DNA of 28,899 nt from JAOUEA01 sp040511595 (lineage in GTDB: Bacteria > Actinomycetota > UBA4738 > HRBIN12). Below are positions 14,951 to 20,735 of the stretch, one piece after another. Location of the stretch: assembly GCA_040511595.1 (NCBI GenBank), contig JBEVGU010000048.1:1-28899 (forward strand). Reading direction: 5' to 3'. The notes beneath the pieces were generated by a model that searched no databases, had not been told where the DNA came from, and saw only the letters and a program-made list of their open reading frames with translations. Position 1 is the stretch's first letter, and each line of letters starts with the position of its first letter. A program made the position numbers and the translations under genes.

Positions 14951-14968
14951 CGAGGCCCCATGGCCTCG
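14951..14968. other. Inverted repeat in the leader of the second ECF sigma gene
   Basis: CGAGGCC and GGCCTCG surround the bases CCAT: a 7-base-pair perfect inverted repeat about 47 bases before the GTG at 15015. It may be an operator or an RNA hairpin in the leader. A GATAAT -10-like hexamer lies upstream at 14926-14931. Apart from these, nothing was recognised in the divergent gap 14809-15014. Confidence 0.35.
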
Positions 14969-15014
14969 GCAAGCCTCGTTCGTCGCAGGCTCCGTATACC
15001 GGAAGGAACACCGG

Positions 15015-15587
15015 GTGCAGACTCGGAACGACGGACCGCTCCTCCCTCGAGAGGAACAACAACTGATGGATGGGCTCCTCGCCGGCGACGACGACGCGAT
15101 CCGCGCGCTCTATGCGCGGTACGGCCGACCGATCTACTCGCTCGGCCTCCGCCTGCTGGGCACCCGCGAGTCCGCCGAGGAGCTCACGCAGGACGTCTTC
15201 CTCACGGCGTGGCGGAAGGCGACTCGATTCGATCCGACACGGGGCCGGCTCTCGACGTGGCTGATGACGATCGCGCACAACCTCGCCGTCGACCGGCTCC
15301 GTCGTGAGACGGGCGTCACCCGCCCGACGCTGGTGCTGGTCGACGAGGTGCCCGACGCGCCGGGGCTCGATGAGGAAGCCGTCCTGATCGAGCGAGATGC
15401 CGCGATGCGGGCGTTGTCCTCGCTCACGGAGGCCGAGCGCCGGCTGGTGGCGCGGGCCTACTTCCGCGGCATGACGGCGCGCGAGATCGCGGAGGCCGAC
15501 GGCATCCCGCTCGGCACGGTCAAGACGAGGCTGCGCTCGGCGATGATCAAGGTCCGCAAGGCGAACGAGGGCAAGGATCTGTTGTGA
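15015..15587 (+). CDS. ECF RNA polymerase sigma factor (SigK-like)
   Basis: A 190-residue ECF sigma factor. Region 2 includes A-E-E-L-T-Q-D-V-F-L-T-A-W and the R-L-S-T-W-L-M-T-I-A-H-N-L-A-V-D promoter-melting segment; region 4 has R-E-I-A-E-A-D-G-I-P-L-G-T-V-K-T-R. The pattern resembles the SigK/SigL group that works with RskA-type anti-sigma factors. The frame is open further upstream, but the GTG at 15015 has a GGAAGGA ribosome site at 15001-15007 and the extra upstream residues do not look conserved. The stop overlaps the anti-sigma start in a GTGA, giving coupled translation. Neither the GGAACC-N16-TGTA promoter of the first sigma cluster nor another clear ECF promoter was found here. Confidence 0.92.
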   Translation: MQTRNDGPLLPREEQQLMDGLLAGDDDAIRALYARYGRPIYSLGLRLLGTRESAEELTQDVFLTAWRKATRFDPTRGRLSTWLMTIAHNLAVDRLRRETGVTRPTLVLVDEVPDAPGLDEEAVLIERDAAMRALSSLTEAERRLVARAYFRGMTAREIAEADGIPLGTVKTRLRSAMIKVRKANEGKDLL

Positions 15588-16390
15588 ACTGCGCGACCGT
15601 CCGGGACCGGCTGACCGAGCACGCCCTTCGGGCGCTGCCGGCGCGAGAGGCGTCGTCGATCGACCGGCACCTCCTCTGGTGCGCGGCTTGCCGCAAGGAA
15701 GCGGGCCACCTCCAGGCCGCCTCGGCGACCCTGGCGTTCGCCCTGGCGCCCGAGGAACCGTCCCCCGAGCTGGAGGATCGCATCCTCGGCGTGATCCGCT
15801 CGGCAGCGGCGCGGCGGGTGCCTCCCGGCGGTACCGCCCCGCGACGGTCGCGCCTCGCGCTCGTCGCCGCGATCACCGCGATGCTCGCCGTCCTCGGCAC
15901 CGGGTGGGGGGCGGTCATGGCCGGCCGCGCCGCTCGCTCTGATGAAGTGGCGCGCGACGCGGTGCTGCGTCAACAGGGGGCCGTGGAACGCTTCCAACGC
16001 CTGTTGACCAGCGCGGAATTCAGCGACCCGGAGGGAGACGTGTTCCTCGGCACCCTGGCGCCGTCGACCCCCGACGGCGGAGGAGGCAGCGCGCTCACCC
16101 TCGTCTCCCCTTCGATCATCGACATGGCGATCGTGCTGGTGAACGGCGTGCCTCCCGACGTCGCCCAACGCCTCCCGTTCACGGTGCGGCTGCGCGGCTC
16201 CGAAGGCTCGTTGTTCGTCGGAGATCTCCCCAAGGGCGGGCTCGACGCGAGCGGGGCGGGCATCGTCTCCAAGGAGTTCGATCTCGACCTGTCGTCCTAC
16301 GACGAGGTCGTGGTGCGAGATGCCGACGGCGCGGTCGTCATGCGCGGCGCGATCGACACCCGAGCCGCGATCGCGTCACCGTCGCCGTAG
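15584..16390 (+). CDS. Zinc anti-sigma factor (RskA-like)
   Basis: A 268-residue membrane anti-sigma factor. The N-terminus has the zinc-associated anti-sigma signature HxxxCxxC (H29, C33, C36) in the helix that clamps the sigma factor. A transmembrane helix lies near residues 87-110 after an R-R-S-R, and a 155-residue outer domain with the RskA-type pattern follows, including a Gly/Pro-rich stretch and strands ending in D-E-V-V-V. The start is the GTG that overlaps the sigma stop, so the two products are made together. RskA-type factors are released by stepwise proteolysis at the membrane. The signal sensed is unknown. Confidence 0.88.
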   Translation: MNCATVRDRLTEHALRALPAREASSIDRHLLWCAACRKEAGHLQAASATLAFALAPEEPSPELEDRILGVIRSAAARRVPPGGTAPRRSRLALVAAITAMLAVLGTGWGAVMAGRAARSDEVARDAVLRQQGAVERFQRLLTSAEFSDPEGDVFLGTLAPSTPDGGGGSALTLVSPSIIDMAIVLVNGVPPDVAQRLPFTVRLRGSEGSLFVGDLPKGGLDASGAGIVSKEFDLDLSSYDEVVVRDADGAVVMRGAIDTRAAIASPSP

Positions 16391-16425
16391 CTCCGAGCGG
16401 CTCCGAGCGGCTCAGCGGGGCGTCG

Positions 16426-16431
16426 TATCCT
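16426..16431 (+). promoter_or_regulatory. Candidate -10 element for leaderless LLM gene
   Basis: TATCCT (TANNNT) ends 6 bases before the ATG at 16438, with no ribosome site between, so the transcript would start at the ATG. Just upstream, the 10-base unit CTCCGAGCGG occurs twice in tandem at 16391-16410, followed by a degenerate third copy. Confidence 0.4.
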
Positions 16432-16437
16432 GCCCGG

Positions 16438-17448
16438 ATGCGATTCGGGTTGAGCTTGCCTCACTACGGCTTTTCGTTGCCCGGCGACGCTCCGATCTCG
16501 TTCGAGTCGGTGGTGACCTGGGCGCGACGCGCGGAGGAGCTCGGATTCGATTCCGTGTGGATCTCGGACCACTTCTTCTATTCCTTCGCCCGGTACGGCG
16601 CCGATCCTGCTCCGATCGCCGCGATCGAACCGCTCACCGCGCTCGCGGGGCTCGCGGCGGTGACCGAGCGCGTTCGATTGGGCACCCTCGTGTTGGGCGC
16701 GCCGTTCCGGCATCCTTCGATTGTCGCGAAGATGGCCACCACGATCGACGGCATCTCGCGGGGTCGGCTCGACCTCGGCGTGGGGGCGGGCTGGCTCGAA
16801 CAGGAGTTCATCGCGTTCGGATATCGATACGGAACGGTGGGGGAGCGCTTCGACGCGCTCGAAGGAACCCTCCGCGTGCTGCACGCGCTGTCCCTCGGCG
16901 AGCCGGCGACGCTCGATGGCCCGGCCGTCTCGCTCCGCGAGGCTCGACTCCTGCCCCCTCCGGTCCAGCCCGGGGGGGTCCCGCTGTGGGTGGGTGGGAA
17001 GGGAGGGGCGCGGCTACTGCGGCTCGCCGCCAGCTACGCGCACGGCTGGAACGCCGCCTGGCGCTGGACCACCGACGGCTTCACCAAGCGGGCGGCCGCG
17101 GCTCGCGAGGCGTGTGAGCGCGTCGGACGCAACCCCTCGACCTTCCACCTCTCCGTGGGTCTCTACTCGTTGCTCGGTGAGTCGGAGGTGGACTTCCGCG
17201 AGGTGTTCCGGCGCGGTCGCGCGTCGATGCCCGGCGACGCGATGCGCGACGAGACGGAAGCGACGTGGCTCGCCGACACGCTGTCGGGCACACCGGACCA
17301 GGCCATCGACCGGGTACGCCGATTCGAGGCGATCGGGGTCGAGGAGATCGTCATCGCTCCATGGGTGCTGCCGTTCTCCATTCCCGAGCCCGAGCAGCTC
17401 GACCTCTTCGCGGAGCGGGTGCTCGCCCCACTCCGATCGGGGGCCTGA
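16438..17448 (+). CDS. LLM-class (luciferase-like, probably F420-dependent) oxidoreductase
   Basis: A 336-residue TIM-barrel enzyme of the bacterial luciferase-like family. Landmarks are the opening strand M-R-F-G-L-S-L-P-H, the W-I-S-D-H-F motif near residues 40-45, the R-V-R-L-G-T-L-V-L segment, G-I-S-R-G-R-L-D-L-G-V-G-A-G-W near 104-118, and P-L-W-V-G-G-K-G near 181-188. The pattern is that of actinobacterial F420-dependent oxidoreductases rather than true luciferases, but FMN use cannot be excluded. The substrate is not predictable. The gene appears to be leaderless and is followed after 2 bases by the HARE-HTH gene on the same strand. Confidence 0.88.
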   Translation: MRFGLSLPHYGFSLPGDAPISFESVVTWARRAEELGFDSVWISDHFFYSFARYGADPAPIAAIEPLTALAGLAAVTERVRLGTLVLGAPFRHPSIVAKMATTIDGISRGRLDLGVGAGWLEQEFIAFGYRYGTVGERFDALEGTLRVLHALSLGEPATLDGPAVSLREARLLPPPVQPGGVPLWVGGKGGARLLRLAASYAHGWNAAWRWTTDGFTKRAAAAREACERVGRNPSTFHLSVGLYSLLGESEVDFREVFRRGRASMPGDAMRDETEATWLADTLSGTPDQAIDRVRRFEAIGVEEIVIAPWVLPFSIPEPEQLDLFAERVLAPLRSGA

Positions 17449-17450
17449 CG

Positions 17451-17702
17451 GTGCCCGCCACCCGACCGATCGACCCGTTGGACGCGGCGGTCGCGGTCCT
17501 CCGAGACGCGGCCGGCCCGCTGCATTGGACCGTGATCCAGGATCGCGCCCTGCGGGCCGGTCACCTCGACCCGTTCGCCGAGCCGGACGTTCGCCGGACG
17601 GTGTTGCGAGCCCTGGCGGAGGGCGTGCACGAAGGGGTGCTCCGCAAGACGGGCACGGGGGTGTACGAGCTCGTGCAGGAGGAACCGGCGCCCGACGCCT
17701 AA
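17451..17702 (+). CDS. Small stand-alone HARE-HTH domain protein
   Basis: An 83-residue protein that consists almost wholly of one HARE-HTH winged-helix-like domain: L-D-A-A-V-A-V-L-R at 9-17, the P-L-H-W-T-V-I segment near 23-29, a middle V-R-R-T-V-L-R-A-L helix and an ending G-V-Y-E-L strand. HARE-HTH domains occur in eukaryotic chromatin proteins, in the RNA polymerase delta subunit and fused to restriction enzymes, and bind DNA or act in transcription. Here there is no partner domain. The GTG at 17451 begins 2 bases after the LLM stop. The stop codon overlaps that of the convergent AT-hook gene (CTAA at 17699-17702). Confidence 0.7.
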   Translation: MPATRPIDPLDAAVAVLRDAAGPLHWTVIQDRALRAGHLDPFAEPDVRRTVLRALAEGVHEGVLRKTGTGVYELVQEEPAPDA

Positions 17703-17938
17703 GGCTTCGGGTTCTTCGGCGGGCGACCTCGGCGCTTCGACGTGGCGTCGGGAGCCGGCGCGCGCGCGACGACACCCTTGCGCCGACCGGGGCGTGGCTT
17801 CCGCGCCTTCGCGATCAACTCGGTCACGTGGGCGCTGCACAGATCCTTCACGTAGTTCCCTCGTGACACCTTGATCGTGATCGTTTCGGCAGCGGGCCTG
17901 CCGCACACATCGCACACGAGGATCGTCTTCTCGGCCAT
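17699..17938 (-). CDS. Mini nucleoid-type protein: Lsr2-like zinc domain plus AT-hook
   Basis: A 79-residue, very basic protein. Residues 9-37 carry a C-x2-C (C9, C12) and a C-x2-H (C34, H37) that could hold one zinc. Between and around them the pattern A-A-E-T-I-T-I, then G-N-Y-V-K-D-L, then H-V-T-E-L follows the N-terminal dimerization domain of the nucleoid protein Lsr2 (A-D-E-T-V..., G-V-T-Y-E-I-D-L). The C-terminus has an AT-hook core R-G-R-P at 70-73 preceded by K-R-R. A GGGGGA ribosome site decides the ATG at 17938. It probably bridges or coats AT-rich DNA. Relation to Lsr2 is my pattern comparison, not a search result. Confidence 0.65.
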   Translation of the reverse strand: MAEKTILVCDVCGRPAAETITIKVSRGNYVKDLCSAHVTELIAKARKPRPGRRKGVVARAPAPDATSKRRGRPPKNPKP

Positions 17939-17971
17939 GCGGTGTCCCCCCATCGTCGGTCGAGCCGCGTC

Positions 17972-17977
17972 AGGATA
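17972..17977 (-). promoter_or_regulatory. Candidate -10 element for the AT-hook gene
   Basis: On the minus strand TATCCT precedes the ATG at 17938 by about 33 bases, with a weak -35-like TGGCGA 17 bases further upstream. The same TATCCT hexamer serves the LLM gene. It would give this small gene a promoter of its own, separate from the glpX operon before it. Confidence 0.35.
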
Positions 17978-18021
17978 GCCGGAACCTGCGGGATTCGCCA
18001 CCGCTACGTCGCCTCGGTCGC

Positions 18022-18036
18022 ACCGTCAACGACGGT
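18022..18036 (-). terminator. Small hairpin at the end of glpX
   Basis: ACCGTC and GACGGT form a 6-base-pair stem with a 3-base loop that contains part of the glpX stop codon region. It is short and lacks a T-run, so it is only a weak candidate for the end of the long glycerol operon. Confidence 0.25.
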
Positions 18037-19018
18037 ACGCGATGGGCGAGAACCGCTCGAGTTTCTCGAACCGATGCTCGGCCTCGACCCACCGCACCGT
18101 GCCCGAACGCGATCGCATCACCATGGAGTGTGTGGTCGCGCCGTCGGGCCAGTAACGCACGCCTCGCAGCAGGGAACCGTCGGTGATGCCGGTGGCCGCG
18201 AAGAAGACGTCGTTGCCGCTCACCAGGTCATCGGCCGTGAGGACTGCCTCGAGATCGAAACCGTCGTCGATGAGCGCTCGACGTTCGTCCTCATCCCGTG
18301 GGTAGAGGCGTCCCTGGATCGCTCCGCCCAGGCACTTCAGGGCCGCGGCCGCGATCACGCCCTCAGGCGTGCCCCCGATACCGATCAGCAGGTCGACGTC
18401 CGTTCGAGGGGCGGCCGCCGCGATCGCGCCGGCCACGTCCCCGTCGGTGATCAGGAAGACGCGCGCCCCGACCCTCCGCACGCTCTCGATGATCTCGTGA
18501 TGCCGCGGCCGGTCGAGGATCGTCACGCCGATCTCTTCGGGTCTGACGCCTTTGGCTTTCGCGACGATCCGGACGTTCTCCTCGGGCGATGCCGTGATGT
18601 CGATGGCCTCGGACGCCTCGGGGCCGGCGGCGATCTTCTCCATGTAGACGGCGGCTCCCGGGAAGAACATCGACCCATGCTCGGCGAGCGCGATCACCGA
18701 GAGCGCGTTGGGTTGCCCGAACGCCGTCAAGCGGGTGCCGTCGATCGGATCGACCGCGACGTCGACGCCCGGGCCGTCGCCGGTGCCGACGGCCTCGCCG
18801 TTGAACAGCATCGGCGCCTCGTCTTTCTCGCCCTCGCCGATCACGACCGTTCCCTGCATCGAGACGGAGTCGATCATCAGCCGCATCGCGTCGACCGCGG
18901 CGCCATCGGCCGCGTTCTTGTCGCCGTGACCGATCCACCGCCCGGCGGCGAGCGCCGCCGCCTCGGTCACGCGGGCCAGCTCCATCGCGAGGTTGCGGTC
19001 GGGTCGGGTTTCGTTCAC
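18026..19018 (-). CDS. glpX: Class II fructose-1,6-bisphosphatase
   Basis: A 330-residue GlpX-type fructose-1,6-bisphosphatase, the gluconeogenic step that makes fructose 6-phosphate. Seen here are the metal-binding E-G-E-K-D-E-A-P-M-L near residues 59-68, the D-P-I-D-G-T motif near 89-94, and the G-I-G-G-T-P-E-G-V substrate loop. Class II is the usual form in actinobacteria, and E. coli glpX also sits in a glycerol operon (glpFKX). The GTG at 19018 is chosen because AGGAGG lies 5 bases before it; the frame stays open far upstream but only as read-through. It follows the SDR gene by 22 bases and ends the glycerol/DHA block, where it would turn triose from glycerol toward sugars. Confidence 0.95.
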   Translation of the reverse strand: MNETRPDRNLAMELARVTEAAALAAGRWIGHGDKNAADGAAVDAMRLMIDSVSMQGTVVIGEGEKDEAPMLFNGEAVGTGDGPGVDVAVDPIDGTRLTAFGQPNALSVIALAEHGSMFFPGAAVYMEKIAAGPEASEAIDITASPEENVRIVAKAKGVRPEEIGVTILDRPRHHEIIESVRRVGARVFLITDGDVAGAIAAAAPRTDVDLLIGIGGTPEGVIAAAALKCLGGAIQGRLYPRDEDERRALIDDGFDLEAVLTADDLVSGNDVFFAATGITDGSLLRGVRYWPDGATTHSMVMRSRSGTVRWVEAEHRFEKLERFSPIAYRR

Positions 19019-19040
19019 GTGGTCCTCCTGGTCGGGCGGC

Positions 19041-20111
19041 TCACCGTGATCGGGGAGAAGCTCGAAAAGCTCGGGAGCCTCGGCCCATCCTATCTCCGGG
19101 AGCCCGCCCCTCGGCCCGGTCGAGCGGCGCCGGGCCGAGGTCGCGCGCGGCGTACCAGGCGAGGGTCGTGCGAACCGTCTCCTCGAGCGGGGTGTATCGC
19201 AGGCCCAGATCGCGCTCGGCCCGCGAGCCATCGAACCGGTGCCCGTGCAGCAGGGTCCGGATCGCTTCCGGGCAGACCTGGGGGTCCGATCGCAGCAGGC
19301 GCCCCGCCGTGCCACCTGCGAAGCCGGCGAGCGTGGCGAGGCCGCGGGGGGCGAACCAGACGCGGGCGGGCCTGCCGCAGACGGCCCGGAGCAGGTGCAC
19401 GGCCGCGCGGAGATCGATCGATGCCCCGCTGACCAGGTAGCGTCGCCCGGGCACGCCGTGGGACTCGGCGAGCAGGTGGGCGGAGGTGCAGTCCCGGATG
19501 TCGACGACCGAGAGCCAGGTGTTCACGAGCACCGGGAACCTGCCGTTCACGATGCCGAGCAACAGTCGTGCCGACCCCTGCAGGCGGCCCGGTCCCTGCA
19601 CCGAGGCCGGGTTCACGCAGACGACGGGGAGGTCGAGCGCCTCGCCGAGCGCCATCATGCGGCGTTCGCCGACGAACTTCGATCGCTCGTACTCGGAGAG
19701 GAACGTGCCCCGATGCGGAGTGTCCTCTCGCGCGGTCACGCCGGCGGGCTCGCCGATCGCGGCCGCGGACGAGGTGGCCACGACCCGGCGAACCTTGGCC
19801 GCCGCGGCGATGCGGACGACTCCCGCAGCCCCCTCGACGTTCACCCGCAGCATCTCCCCGGGGTCGCGAGCGCACATCGCGTTGACGCCGGCGAGGTGGA
19901 ACACCGTGTCGCATCCACGCATGCCGTCGAGCAGCGCCGCACGGTCGAACAGGTCGCCGGGCACGGCTCGCGCCCCGAGCGCCCCGAGCGCGGTCGCCGC
20001 ATCGGTGGATCGGGCGAGCGCGCGCACCTCGCGGCCGTCGCCGACGAGCCGTTCGACGATCGCGCTGCCGAGGAAACCAGACCCGCCTGTGACGAAGACG
20101 GGTCCGTCCAC
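19041..20111 (-). CDS. NAD(P)-dependent epimerase/dehydratase (extended SDR)
   Basis: A 356-residue extended short-chain dehydrogenase/reductase. It has the nucleotide-binding T-G-G-S-G-F-L-G near residues 8-15, a D-L-F-D acidic segment, the F-H-L-A-G segment, the S-S-A-A-A serine strand and the catalytic Y-x-x-x-K (Y-E-R-S-K). The arrangement resembles dihydroflavonol-reductase-like and HpnA-like proteins, so a lipid or sterol-type or nucleotide-sugar substrate is possible. The last 25 residues are Arg/Gly-rich and look like low-complexity read-on. The GTG start is 3 bases after the pgsA stop, which places it firmly in the operon. Confidence 0.82.
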   Translation of the reverse strand: MDGPVFVTGGSGFLGSAIVERLVGDGREVRALARSTDAATALGALGARAVPGDLFDRAALLDGMRGCDTVFHLAGVNAMCARDPGEMLRVNVEGAAGVVRIAAAAKVRRVVATSSAAAIGEPAGVTAREDTPHRGTFLSEYERSKFVGERRMMALGEALDLPVVCVNPASVQGPGRLQGSARLLLGIVNGRFPVLVNTWLSVVDIRDCTSAHLLAESHGVPGRRYLVSGASIDLRAAVHLLRAVCGRPARVWFAPRGLATLAGFAGGTAGRLLRSDPQVCPEAIRTLLHGHRFDGSRAERDLGLRYTPLEETVRTTLAWYAARDLGPAPLDRAEGRAPGDRMGRGSRAFRASPRSR

Positions 20112-20114
20112 GCG

Positions 20115-20708
20115 TCAGCGCCCGGGCGCCGTGCGGTCTCGCCCGCCGAGCACCGAGACGAAGCGCGAGAGGTACTGCACGGCCGAGGTCACCGTGATCA
20201 CGGCGGCGACGAACATCAGCACCTGGTCGAGGTACCAGTCCCCGATCCGGATGTCGGGCCGCCAGATCGCGACGGTGATCCCGATGAACTGCACCGCCGC
20301 CTTCCATTTCCCCCAGATCGAGGGCATCACCACGGTGCCTTCGGACGCGGATACTGCGCTCCGCAGGCCCATGATCAACAGCTCTCGACCCACGATCACG
20401 AAGGCGATCCAAGGGGAGACTCGGCCGACGGCGACGAGCGCGAGCAGCGTTCCCGACACCAACAGCTTGTCGGCGGTCGTGTCGAGGAAGCTGCCCAGCG
20501 TGGATGTCTGCTTCCAGCGACGCGCGAGGCGGCCGTCGAAGAAGTCGGTGACCGCTGCGAACGCGAACAACGCTCCGGCGGTGGGGAAGGCCCACGACTC
20601 GCGGTCGCCCATCGCGATCAAGGCCATCACGACCGGCGTCAGCACGATGCGCAGGTACGTGATGCCCGTGAGGAACGCGGCGGCTCGCTCGTCGGGGGTA
20701 CGCATCAC
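20115..20708 (-). CDS. pgsA: CDP-diacylglycerol-glycerol-3-phosphate 3-phosphatidyltransferase
   Basis: A 197-residue CDP-alcohol phosphatidyltransferase with about five membrane segments. The family signature is intact near residues 55-80: D-x2-D-G-x2-A-R-x8-G-x3-D-x3-D, here T-D-F-F-D-G-R-L-A-R and G-S-F-L-D-T-T-A-D. The overall pattern (E-L-L-I-M-G-L-R near the middle) is that of PgsA, which makes phosphatidylglycerol phosphate from glycerol 3-phosphate; phosphatidylinositol-phosphate synthase is the main alternative in actinobacteria. It lies inside a block that generates and oxidises glycerol 3-phosphate, which fits PgsA. GTG at 20708 and ATG at 20705 are adjacent possible starts, with no clear ribosome site. 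Confidence 0.85.
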   Translation of the reverse strand: MMRTPDERAAAFLTGITYLRIVLTPVVMALIAMGDRESWAFPTAGALFAFAAVTDFFDGRLARRWKQTSTLGSFLDTTADKLLVSGTLLALVAVGRVSPWIAFVIVGRELLIMGLRSAVSASEGTVVMPSIWGKWKAAVQFIGITVAIWRPDIRIGDWYLDQVLMFVAAVITVTSAVQYLSRFVSVLGGRDRTAPGR

Positions 20709-20720
20709 GACGTCGGCGGC

Positions 20721-20729
20721 ATCGTAACA
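20721..20729 (-). promoter_or_regulatory. Candidate extended -10 promoter before pgsA
   Basis: On the minus strand TGTTACGAT has the extended -10 form TG-N-TANNNT, 12 bases before the GTG of pgsA and just after the dhaM stop at 20736. The leader would be only a few bases. It would allow pgsA, the SDR gene and glpX to be expressed apart from the glycerol genes. Confidence 0.45.
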
Positions 20730-20735
20730 GTGCCC

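Noticed and set aside
14934..15014. A longer N-terminus for the second ECF sigma factor
   Set aside because: The added residues overlap the inverted repeat and do not look conserved, whereas the GTG at 15015 has a good ribosome site.
19021..19315. A longer N-terminus for glpX running into the SDR gene
   Set aside because: Class II bisphosphatases begin where the GTG at 19018 begins, and AGGAGG stands 5 bases before it; the upstream frame only overlaps the SDR gene end.
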